From contig JAJKJG010000327.1 of assembly GCA_021154065.1 (NCBI GenBank), forward strand, positions 1 to 5,122: a DNA stretch of 5,122 bases, read 5' to 3'. The stretch comes from Methylobacterium sp. Its GTDB lineage: Bacteria; Pseudomonadota; Alphaproteobacteria; Rhizobiales; Beijerinckiaceae. Below the pieces are notes generated by a model. That model worked only from the letters and a program-made list of their open reading frames with translations, was not told the DNA's origin and did no database searches. This document shows positions 1-5,122 of this stretch, piece after piece (position 1 is the stretch's first letter; each line of letters opens with the position of its first letter). The position numbers and the translations under genes are program-made.

Positions 1-607
1 GGAGAACCGCGGGGATTGCCTCAAGGATGAAGAGCCACTGCCACCCGTGCAGCCCAAGGGCACCGTCCAGCTCAAGAAGCATGGCCGAGAGCGGCGAGCC
101 TAGGAAGCTTGAGATCGGGATGGCGACCATGAATGTCGCTACGACCCGCGCGCGGTATCGCGCGGGGAACCAGTACGTGAGATAGAGGATCACGCCAGGG
201 AAGAAGCCTGCTTCCGCCGCCCCAAGGAAGAAGCGGCCTAAGTAGAATGAATAGGGGCCGGCCACGAAGGCCATGCCGATTCCGACCAGGCCCCAGGTGA
301 TCATGATACGCGCGATCCAAAGGCGCGCGCCCACTTTCTCCATCGCGAGATTGCTCGGCACCTCGAAGAGGACATAGGCGACGAAGAACAAACCGCCGCC
401 GATCCCGAACATCGCCTGTGTCAGGCCGAGGTCCCGGTTCATGGTCAGGGCCGCGAAGCCCGCGTTGACCCGATCGACGTAAGCAATGAAGTAGCAAAGC
501 ATCAGGAACGGCACGAGCCGGACCATGACTTTCCGCATCGTAGCAGACTCGACCTCCGAAACCGGCTCGGCTAGTGCTCCAGATGCTGTGTTCGAATAGG
601 CGGCCAT
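1..607 (-). CDS. MFS transporter, ACS (anion:cation symporter) family, N-terminal half (runs off left edge)
   Basis: An open frame starts at an ATG at 607-605 and continues without a stop through 202 codons to the window edge; ACS transporters are usually about 420-450 residues, so about half is visible. It is an inner-membrane secondary transporter, and the family typically imports organic anions such as tartrate, phthalate or hydroxyphenylacetate by cation symport. Hydrophobic segments lie near residues 31-50, 67-87, 99-117, 120-142, 155-178 and 189 onward, matching TM1-TM6. YVDRVN (43-48) closes TM1, and GRFFLGAAEAGFFPG (124-138) followed by YWFPARYRAR (145-154) is the typical ACS signature around TM4 and the next loop. 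A good Shine-Dalgarno sequence supports this start; M24 is a weaker alternative. The gene is divergent from the two-component operon. Family assignment is firm; the substrate is not readable. Confidence 0.9.
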   Translation of the reverse strand, partial: MAAYSNTASGALAEPVSEVESATMRKVMVRLVPFLMLCYFIAYVDRVNAGFAALTMNRDLGLTQAMFGIGGGLFFVAYVLFEVPSNLAMEKVGARLWIARIMITWGLVGIGMAFVAGPYSFYLGRFFLGAAEAGFFPGVILYLTYWFPARYRARVVATFMVAIPISSFLGSPLSAMLLELDGALGLHGWQWLFILEAIPAVL

Positions 608-612
608 GCTTG

Positions 613-620
613 CTTCTCCC
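613..620 (-). promoter_or_regulatory. Shine-Dalgarno sequence of the MFS gene
   Basis: On the minus strand GGGAGAAG ends 5 bases before the ATG at 607, a purine-rich match to the 16S anti-SD. It favours this start over the in-frame ATG 23 codons further in. Confidence 0.6.
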
Positions 621-759
621 TCAAACGCTTCAGATCGGGAGGCGCCTCACCTCGATGCGTCCCGACCGTTACCGGAGCCGCTTGCGATCAAGCAGCTCTT
701 GCGTGGCACTGTTGTCTGCGGGGAGGGCCGCCGTGATGCAGGTTTGCAATGCGGCAGGC

Positions 760-778
760 GAGCGGGCGTTCGCCGCTC
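760..778. repeat. Short inverted repeat in MFS upstream region
   Basis: GAGCGG (760-765) and CCGCTC (773-778) are perfect complements separated by 7 bases. The site lies about 150 bp upstream of the MFS start, so it is either in the leader or near its promoter. A 6-bp GC-rich palindrome is not rare in DNA of this composition, so its function is uncertain. Confidence 0.3.
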
Positions 779-809
779 CACGTTCCTCCCCGGACCTCAG
801 TCGTTCGAT

Positions 810-827
810 CGTCCCTTTTGCGGGACG
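810..827. repeat. Inverted repeat CGTCCC-N6-GGGACG
   Basis: CGTCCC (810-815) and GGGACG (822-827) flank the 6-base loop TTTTGC. After one T-T mismatch the pairing continues for two more base pairs (807-808 with 829-830). It lies 23 bp before the direct repeat and is followed by the AT-rich patch. It could be an operator palindrome for a dimeric regulator of the MFS gene, or a hairpin in the MFS leader. No gene on the plus strand ends upstream of it, so a terminator role is unlikely. Confidence 0.35.
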
Positions 828-849
828 TTCAAATTTCTCTTAATCCATG

Positions 850-868
850 AACCTGACGCCAACCTGAC
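850..868. promoter_or_regulatory. Tandem 8-bp direct repeat with 11-bp period, candidate OmpR-type regulator binding site
   Basis: AACCTGAC occurs at 850-857 and again, identical, at 861-868, giving repeats one helical turn apart. This matches the head-to-tail half-site geometry bound by OmpR/PhoB-family dimers, for example the PhoB box of 7-bp repeats with 4-bp spacers. A weaker third unit, TTTCAGG at 873-879, keeps roughly the same register. It lies about 150 bp upstream of the response regulator start and about 245 bp upstream of the MFS start. The geometry is seen in the sequence; that the neighbouring regulator binds here is inferred. Confidence 0.55.
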
Positions 869-921
869 AAACTTTCAGGGGTGAGCCCAAGATCGCAGTC
901 GGGGTCTCGGGAGCGCCGCTG

Positions 922-950
922 TTGGGGGTTGATCGATGATGGTCTAGTCT
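922..950 (+). promoter_or_regulatory. Weak sigma-70-like promoter candidate for the sensory operon
   Basis: TTGGGG (922-927) and TAGTCT (945-950) are separated by exactly 17 bp. Each hexamer matches only three consensus positions, but spacing and place are right: a transcript would begin near 957 with a leader of about 60 bases. An alternative is an activator-dependent promoter in which the direct repeat replaces the -35 box and CAAGAT (888-893) is the -10. The two cannot be separated by eye. Confidence 0.25.
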
Positions 951-1016
951 GGGGAGCTAGCACCCCACCGACGCATCAGGCAGCGTGAGCGGTGCTCGGG
1001 ATTGAAGACGACGGCT

Positions 1017-1694
1017 ATGCGCGTGCTGCTCGTCGAGGATACGGAGGATGTCGGGGAAGCCATCGTGGCTCGCCTGCGGAAGATCGGCTACGCGGTCGAT
1101 TGGGAAACGAACGGCGCCGCGGCCGATGACATCCTGGGCTATGAAGCTTACGACCTCGTCATCCTTGATCTCATGCTTCCCGAGGTCGATGGCTTATCCA
1201 TCCTCAAACGGCTGCGTCAGCGCGGGTCATCCACGCCCGTCCTCGTGCTGACGGCGCGCTCCGCCATCGGTGATCGTGTCGACGGGTTGGACCTCGGGGC
1301 GGACGATTATCTGGTCAAGCCGTTTGACTACCGCGAGCTGGAGGCCCGCGCGCGCGTCCTCTTACGAAGAGGCGGGTCCGGGTCTCCCACCAACACGCTG
1401 GCTTGCGGCGACATGGTCCTCGATCGCTGCGCTCGATCGGTCCTGGTGAGGGGAGCGGCTGTCGAGCTGACGCGGCGCGAATTCGCGCTGGTCGAGGTTC
1501 TGACCCGACACCCCGGCCGGGTTTTCGGCAAGGACGAGATCATGGCGCAGCTTTTCAGCTTCGACGATGAGCCGCCGACCGAAAATGCCGTCGAGCAAGT
1601 CGTCGCCCGGGTCCGCAGAAAGCTCGCAACATCCGGATCCAAGGCGGAGATCCGTACTCTTCGCGGGCTTGGCTATCAGATCGTCTGTCCGTGA
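1017..1694 (+). CDS. OmpR-family response regulator, TctD/QseB-like
   Basis: A cytoplasmic DNA-binding regulator of 225 residues, the usual length for the TctD/QseB group. The receiver domain (1-118) has acidic pocket E7-D8, phosphoacceptor D51 in ILDLMLP, switch T79 in VLTAR and K101 in YLVKPF. The C-terminal winged helix (about 128-223) has the typical ELTRREFALVEVL, the ENAVEQVVARVRRKL recognition-helix region and the ending RTLRGLGYQI. The ATG at 1017 gives the standard MRVLLVED beginning and has GAAG 9 bases upstream; an in-frame TTG at 1002 would add five non-conserved residues. Its TGA overlaps the kinase GTG by 4 bp (GTGA), implying translational coupling and a cognate pair. The likely role is activation of this operon and possibly of nearby transport genes through the upstream 11-bp-period repeat. 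No catalytic residue is missing. Confidence 0.95.
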   Translation: MRVLLVEDTEDVGEAIVARLRKIGYAVDWETNGAAADDILGYEAYDLVILDLMLPEVDGLSILKRLRQRGSSTPVLVLTARSAIGDRVDGLDLGADDYLVKPFDYRELEARARVLLRRGGSGSPTNTLACGDMVLDRCARSVLVRGAAVELTRREFALVEVLTRHPGRVFGKDEIMAQLFSFDDEPPTENAVEQVVARVRRKLATSGSKAEIRTLRGLGYQIVCP

Positions 1695-3205
1695 GAGCGA
1701 TGTCGGTCCGCCTCAGCGGTACGGATCCGGCAAAACGGCGGAGTGGTCGCCGGCAGCCATCACTGTTCGCTCGCCTCCTTGTGGTGATTGCGACCGTGTT
1801 CGGCGTCGGCGCCGGCATCTTAGGGGGAGCCGCCTGGATCTATGCTCGTGTCGCCGCTGACGAGGCCTACGATCGCCTGCTCGTCGGTGCGGCGTTCCAG
1901 ATTGTCGACTCCATCAGCGTCCCCGAAGGCCGGCGGGCTGCCATCGATATCCCGGTTGCCGCGTTCGAAACGCTTTCACTCGCGCCACAGGATCGCGTGT
2001 TCTACCGCGTCATAGGTCCGAGCGGCGCGACGCTGACGGGCGATGACGATTTGCGCGTGCCGTCGAAAGCGACGCCGGAGCGGCTGGCCTCTGGACCGCT
2101 CGTGCTCGACGACCGCTACAAACAAACGCCGGTTCGAGTCGTCGCGGTCGGTCGCTACCTCAGCGATGCGGACGTTCCCGGCTGGGCGATTACGCTGGTC
2201 GCCCAGAGCCGTGAAGCCCGATCCGCTCTGGCGCGCGATCTCACGGGTAAAGCGCTCATTCTGTTGCTCGGCATGAGCGCCCTTGGCATCCTGTCCGTTG
2301 CGGTTGCGATCCGGCTTGCGCTTGCCCCGTTGTCACGCATCGAAGCTGCGCTGCTCAAACGCGATCCCCACGATTTGCAAGCTCTCGACGTCGAGACACC
2401 ACGCGAGGTGGAAGCACTGATCACCTCCATCAACGGGTTCATGGAGCGCCTTGCGGGTCGGATCCGGGTCATGCACCGCTTCATTGCCGATGCCACCCAT
2501 CAGATCCGAACTCCGCTGACCGCCCTTGCGTCCCAAGTCGACTTGCTGCGCGACGAGCCGCACGAGGAGCGCCGCGCCCGGCAGATCGAGCGGTTGCAAG
2601 AACGGACGTCGGAATTGGGCCGGCTCACCAACCAGGTCCTCAGTCACGCGATGGTGATCCATCGCAGTGAAGCGGTCATGTTCGAGAGGGTTGATCTTGT
2701 GGCCGTCGCCCGCCGCGCGCTCGCGGAAGGCGTTCCGCTTTCGCTTGAGCGGTCGCTTCACGTGGACTTCAACGCACCCGCTGAGCCTGTCTGGATCCTT
2801 GGCGATCCGGTCAGCTTGCGCGAGGCGATCACCAACCTCGTCAACAACGCGGTCCAGCATGGAGCGCCAACGCGCCTGGTCGTCACGGTCGAAGGCGACG
2901 AGACCCGTCGCTGGGTCGAAGTCGCGGACGACGGCCCCGGCATACCACCGTCGGACTGGTTGACCGTGCGCAAGCCTTTTGAACGGCTCAAGCAGAGCTC
3001 AAAGACGATCGGGTCCGGGCTCGGCCTTGCGATTGTGGATGATGTCGCGAAGGCGCACGATGGTGCCGTGTCATTCAGACAAGGCGAAACAGACGCGGCT
3101 GGCTCGACGGGGCTGTTTACAGTCACACTCTCCTTCCCGGCCTCCGCGCAGCCGACCTCGGTCGCAAACGCTGGCGTGGTGACTGCGATGAGTTCGCAAC
3201 CATGA
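1691..3205 (+). CDS. Membrane sensor histidine kinase, TctE-like (2CSK_N-type sensor domain)
   Basis: 504 residues from a GTG that overlaps the regulator stop; ATG at 1700 is a close alternative. TM1 spans about 26-50 and TM2 about 186-208, enclosing a periplasmic domain of about 135 residues. Its features EAYDRLL (58-64), DIPVAAF (86-92), DRVFYRV (101-107) and a GATLTGDDDL segment are typical of the TctE-type two-component sensor N-terminal domain. A HAMP-like linker follows (about 208-262), then the dimerisation helix with phosphoacceptor H270 in HQIRTPLTAL, N box NLVNNAVQH (382-390), G1 box DDGPGIP (413-419), F-box-like KPFERL and G2 box GSGLGLAIV (441-449). All catalytic elements are present. 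The H+1 position is Q, not the commoner E/D. The last 20 residues form a low-complexity tail. It probably autophosphorylates, phosphorylates the upstream regulator and receives its signal from the co-encoded periplasmic protein. The ligand is unknown. Confidence 0.94.
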   Translation: MRAMSVRLSGTDPAKRRSGRRQPSLFARLLVVIATVFGVGAGILGGAAWIYARVAADEAYDRLLVGAAFQIVDSISVPEGRRAAIDIPVAAFETLSLAPQDRVFYRVIGPSGATLTGDDDLRVPSKATPERLASGPLVLDDRYKQTPVRVVAVGRYLSDADVPGWAITLVAQSREARSALARDLTGKALILLLGMSALGILSVAVAIRLALAPLSRIEAALLKRDPHDLQALDVETPREVEALITSINGFMERLAGRIRVMHRFIADATHQIRTPLTALASQVDLLRDEPHEERRARQIERLQERTSELGRLTNQVLSHAMVIHRSEAVMFERVDLVAVARRALAEGVPLSLERSLHVDFNAPAEPVWILGDPVSLREAITNLVNNAVQHGAPTRLVVTVEGDETRRWVEVADDGPGIPPSDWLTVRKPFERLKQSSKTIGSGLGLAIVDDVAKAHDGAVSFRQGETDAAGSTGLFTVTLSFPASAQPTSVANAGVVTAMSSQP

Positions 3206-4347
3206 TTGTGCGTCACCTTAAGTCCTGCGTTGTTCAACTCGCCGCATCACTCCTCGCCTTGGTTGTCGTGCCTGCGGCGGGAGAAAGCCGAGAAGAGGTC
3301 CGGTTCGCAGCACCGACGCCGGGGGGAAATGTCGTTCTCGCCATCCACGCAGCCACCGACATTGATGCTCTCGAACCGTTGATCCGCGACTTCCAAGCGG
3401 CGTCTGCCCCGGACGTAACCGTCACGTACACGGAGTACCAGACGAACGATCTCTTTGCGGTTGCGCGAGACGACTGTCTCCACAGAAGCAATACCGGAAG
3501 GAGTTCGGCTCAAATCGATGTGATCATCTCGTCGTCCGTCGACCAGCTTGTTAAACTCGTCAATGACGGCTGTGCTACGCCTCATCGTTCCCGCGAAACG
3601 GCCGCGGTGCCAGACTGGGCCAAGTGGCGCGATGAGGTTTTCGGATTTACGTTCGAGCCTGCGCTCATCGTCTACAACCGTGATTTGGTCCCATCTCATC
3701 AGGTCCCGCGTACCCGCGTAGAACTCGTTGAGCTCTTGCGGTCCCGGCCCGAGCTCTACGCTGGCAAGGTCGTAACCTACGACGTGACACAATCCGGGAT
3801 CGGCTATCTCTTCGCCTTCTACGACGCATACAGCGGCGCCACGACGTATGGGCGTTTGATCGAGGCCCTTGGTCGGGCGCGCGCGGTCGTTCGCCCGACG
3901 TCGGCCGACATGGTTGCCGACATCGCGGGGGGACGCTTGCTGATCGGCTACAATGTCCTTGGGTCCTATGCCTATCGAGCGCTGCGAGATGGGGCCCCGA
4001 TCGGGATCGTCGTGCCGCGGGAGTACGCGCTCGTTCTGAGCCGCGGGGTGATGATCCCCGTTGGGGCCAAACAGCCGGAGCTGGCGGGACGCCTCCTCGA
4101 CTACCTTCTCTCATCCAGAGGTCAACAGAAGGCGAGCGCGGGAGCGTTTCCCTTTGGCTTTGATGCACCCTTGCCGCCGGACATCGACGGCCCCGTGATG
4201 CTGGCGCGCTCGAGTCTGTTTCGCCCGATCAGCATTAGCGTCGAGCTTCTGGCCGTGCAGGATCGCGCGAAACGCGAGAGGTTTCTGACAGAGTGGGGAC
4301 GCTCACTCGCCCCTGTTGCCTCTGCCCTTGACTTGAACACGCCTTAA
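3202..4347 (+). CDS. Periplasmic solute-binding protein, iron-type ABC SBP family, probable sensory component
   Basis: 381 residues with an export signal: basic start MIVRHLK, hydrophobic stretch about 9-26, likely cleavage after A25-A26-G27. The mature protein resembles iron(III)-type (class II) binding proteins such as AfuA and PgtC: an opening strand VVLAIHAATDID, then VTVTYTEYQTND, a DVIISSS core strand, GFTFEPALIVYNRDLVP marking the crossover to the second lobe, KVVTYDVTQSGIGYL, and MIPVGAKQPELAGRLLDYLLSSRGQ near the end. C92 and C124 are the only cysteines after the signal peptide and could form a disulfide. ATG overlaps the kinase stop as ATGA, so it is co-translated with the regulator pair. 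No permease or ATPase follows; the next gene is convergent. The best inference is a dedicated ligand sensor for the kinase, though it may also serve a transporter encoded elsewhere. The ligand is unknown; a phosphorylated or organic anion is possible from the AfuA/PgtC resemblance. Confidence 0.85.
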   Translation: MIVRHLKSCVVQLAASLLALVVVPAAGESREEVRFAAPTPGGNVVLAIHAATDIDALEPLIRDFQAASAPDVTVTYTEYQTNDLFAVARDDCLHRSNTGRSSAQIDVIISSSVDQLVKLVNDGCATPHRSRETAAVPDWAKWRDEVFGFTFEPALIVYNRDLVPSHQVPRTRVELVELLRSRPELYAGKVVTYDVTQSGIGYLFAFYDAYSGATTYGRLIEALGRARAVVRPTSADMVADIAGGRLLIGYNVLGSYAYRALRDGAPIGIVVPREYALVLSRGVMIPVGAKQPELAGRLLDYLLSSRGQQKASAGAFPFGFDAPLPPDIDGPVMLARSSLFRPISISVELLAVQDRAKRERFLTEWGRSLAPVASALDLNTP

Positions 4348-4359
4348 CGTAAACGGATC

Positions 4360-4373
4360 GGTGAGGGGTCACC
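4360..4373. repeat. Short hairpin GGTGA-GGGG-TCACC after the sensory operon
   Basis: GGTGA (4360-4364) pairs with TCACC (4369-4373) across a 4-base loop, 13 bases after the binding-protein stop. There is no downstream T-tract, so it does not meet the form of an intrinsic terminator; it may mark or protect the mRNA end. Confidence 0.25.
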
Positions 4374-4447
4374 CGGGACGATGCGGGCAGGGTCCGAGAT
4401 TGCCCGACGCACGTCCATCGCGGGCTCAAGCGCCTCAATATGCGCAT

Positions 4448-4476
4448 GATGGCGGTGAGATGGAGCCTCAGCCATC
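4448..4476. repeat. Imperfect inverted repeat between convergent genes
   Basis: GATGGC (4448-4453) and TGAG (4456-4459) pair with CTCA (4467-4470) and GCCATC (4471-4476): ten base pairs with a 2-base bulge and a 7-base loop. The symmetrical position between convergent genes suggests a bidirectional 3'-end structure, but neither strand has a following T-tract. Confidence 0.3.
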
Positions 4477-4538
4477 GATCCACGCGTGACCCGGCCCAAG
4501 CGCTGTTCTTCCACAGGACGCCTGTCGCTCAGAGGAGG

Positions 4539-5122
4539 CTACTGGGGCGGCCACAGAGGCGCGACCGTCGCGTCCCCTTGACCGCTCCTCGCGAGCGCTT
4601 CGGCGACGAAACCCGAAACCTTCATCTCCTCGACGAATTGGCGGAGGTAGCGGGTTCCGGCAACCCGGCCTTTCGGCGTGCCCATCGCCTGCTCGATCGC
4701 CATGAACCGGCCCTCCAGCACGCGCACGTTCGGGTGCGTCTTCGCGAACGCCAGAAGCTGCTGCCTCACCCCGGCGGCGGCGTCGAGTTTCTCGTTCAGG
4801 AATAGCTCAATAGCTCCTGGCGAGGTTGGGGCATGGACGAGTTTTGCCTGCTTCAGGGTGCGCGAGAGATAGAGGTCGTAAGCGGCATTCTTGCCGGCCG
4901 CGATGCGGACACCCGCGCGATCAACATCCTCGATCGTCTGCAACGGGGAGCCGGCAGGCACGAGGTAGCCGCCCTCGATCAACACGTAAGGGGCCGTGAA
5001 AGCGATTTCGGCAGCACGCGCCGGATCGATCGCGAGAAAGGCGATGTCCCACCCGCCCGTTTTGAGCGCGTCGAAGACCTTCGCGGCAGCATCGAAGGCG
5101 ATGAGCTCGACAGGTACGTCCA
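4539..5122 (-). CDS. ABC-type periplasmic substrate-binding protein (SBP_bac_3-like), C-terminal part (N-terminus beyond right edge)
   Basis: The frame enters at the right edge (first full codon at 5120) and runs about 193 codons to a TAG at 4541-4539; family members are about 250-280 residues, so some 60-90 including the signal peptide are missing. Features of polar amino-acid-type binding proteins are clear: VFDALKTGGWDIAFLAIDP, then EIAFTAPYVLIEGGYLVP, the hinge-following TIEDVDRAGVRIAAGKNAAYD, and YLRQFVEEMKVSGFVAEAL near the end. A GTG at 4985 lies inside the protein and is not the true start. It is unrelated in fold class to the SBP of the sensory operon and is transcribed towards it. 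It would deliver a small solute to an ABC importer; permease and ATPase genes may lie beyond the edge. The substrate is not determinable. Confidence 0.85.
   Translation of the reverse strand, partial: DVPVELIAFDAAAKVFDALKTGGWDIAFLAIDPARAAEIAFTAPYVLIEGGYLVPAGSPLQTIEDVDRAGVRIAAGKNAAYDLYLSRTLKQAKLVHAPTSPGAIELFLNEKLDAAAGVRQQLLAFAKTHPNVRVLEGRFMAIEQAMGTPKGRVAGTRYLRQFVEEMKVSGFVAEALARSGQGDATVAPLWPPQ

Larger units (their letters stand above)
608..1016. other. Divergent intergenic region between MFS gene and sensory operon
   Basis: About 409 bp separate the two divergent starts. The short frames crossing it on the plus strand (574-843 and 606-884) overlap each other and the MFS start, have no recognisable motifs and look like chance frames in GC-rich DNA. 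What can be seen is an 11-bp-period direct repeat around 850-868, two short inverted repeats at 760-778 and 810-827, a locally AT-rich patch at 828-850 and a weak promoter-like pair at 922-950. The region should hold the promoters of both flanking units. Confidence 0.6.
4348..4538. other. Convergent intergenic gap
   Basis: 191 bp between two converging genes. No coding frame with recognisable content and no hairpin followed by a T-tract was found on either strand. Two imperfect inverted repeats (4360-4373 and 4448-4476) are the only structure seen. The plus-strand frame 4440-4805 begins here but is mostly antisense to the next gene. Confidence 0.5.

Noticed and set aside
72..497. Minus-strand frame of 141 codons
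   Set aside because: It is an out-of-frame shadow of the MFS gene on the same strand; the real frame carries six hydrophobic segments and ACS motifs.
704..719. Possible sigma-54 promoter (TGGCAC followed by TCTGC)
   Set aside because: The GG and GC dinucleotides are separated by 11 bases, not the required 10, and the downstream half lacks TTGC.
574..884. Two overlapping plus-strand frames (574-843 and 606-884) as small genes
   Set aside because: They overlap each other and the MFS start, have no ribosome site or recognisable domain, and lie across the regulatory region.
2333..2860. Long antisense frame of 175 codons within the histidine kinase gene
   Set aside because: It lies wholly opposite a well-conserved kinase core, and its product has no recognisable features; antisense frames are common in GC-rich DNA.
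3665..4168. Antisense frame of 167 codons within the binding-protein gene
   Set aside because: Arginine- and proline-rich composition is typical of a wrong-frame translation of GC-rich sequence.
4360..4373. Rho-independent terminator for the sensory operon
   Set aside because: The stem is only 5 bp and no T-tract follows on the plus strand; kept only as an inverted repeat.
4440..4805. Plus-strand frame of 121 codons in the convergent gap
   Set aside because: About 70 percent of it is antisense to the SBP_bac_3-like gene and the product is an arginine-rich shadow sequence.
1..5122. CRISPR arrays, tRNA genes, insertion sequences, attachment sites
   Set aside because: No regularly spaced repeats, tRNA cloverleaf, transposase or integrase frame, or terminal inverted repeats were seen on either strand.

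Overview
The window looks like a chromosomal stretch from a high-GC alphaproteobacterium, most likely of the order Hyphomicrobiales. This rests on GC-rich codon use, tightly overlapping genes and the style of the transporter and two-component proteins. No rRNA or other marker gene is present, so the placement is an inference and the genus is unknown.

Layout: (1) The minus strand from 607 to the left edge carries the N-terminal half of a major facilitator transporter of the anion:cation symporter (ACS) type. (2) A 409-bp divergent intergenic region follows. It holds a perfect 8-bp direct repeat with an 11-bp period, the usual geometry of an OmpR/PhoB-type regulator site, plus two short inverted repeats and a weak promoter candidate. 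(3) Three plus-strand genes overlap by 4 bp at each junction: an OmpR-family response regulator (1017-1694), a TctE-like membrane histidine kinase (1691-3205) and an exported iron-type periplasmic solute-binding protein (3202-4347). (4) A 191-bp convergent gap contains only imperfect inverted repeats. (5) The minus strand from 4539 to the right edge carries the C-terminal part of a second, unrelated substrate-binding protein of the amino-acid-binding (SBP_bac_3-like) type.

The main interest is the regulator-kinase-binding protein operon. No permease or ATPase gene follows the binding protein, because the next gene is convergent. The simplest reading is a three-component sensor: the periplasmic protein captures a solute, contacts the periplasmic domain of the kinase, and the kinase phosphorylates the regulator. 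The regulator may then bind the 11-bp-period repeats to control its own operon and perhaps the divergent MFS gene. Known systems with this logic include BctCDE/TctCDE, PgtABC, HptRSA and AioXSR. The ligand cannot be read from the sequence; an organic or phosphorylated anion is a guess from the family resemblance.
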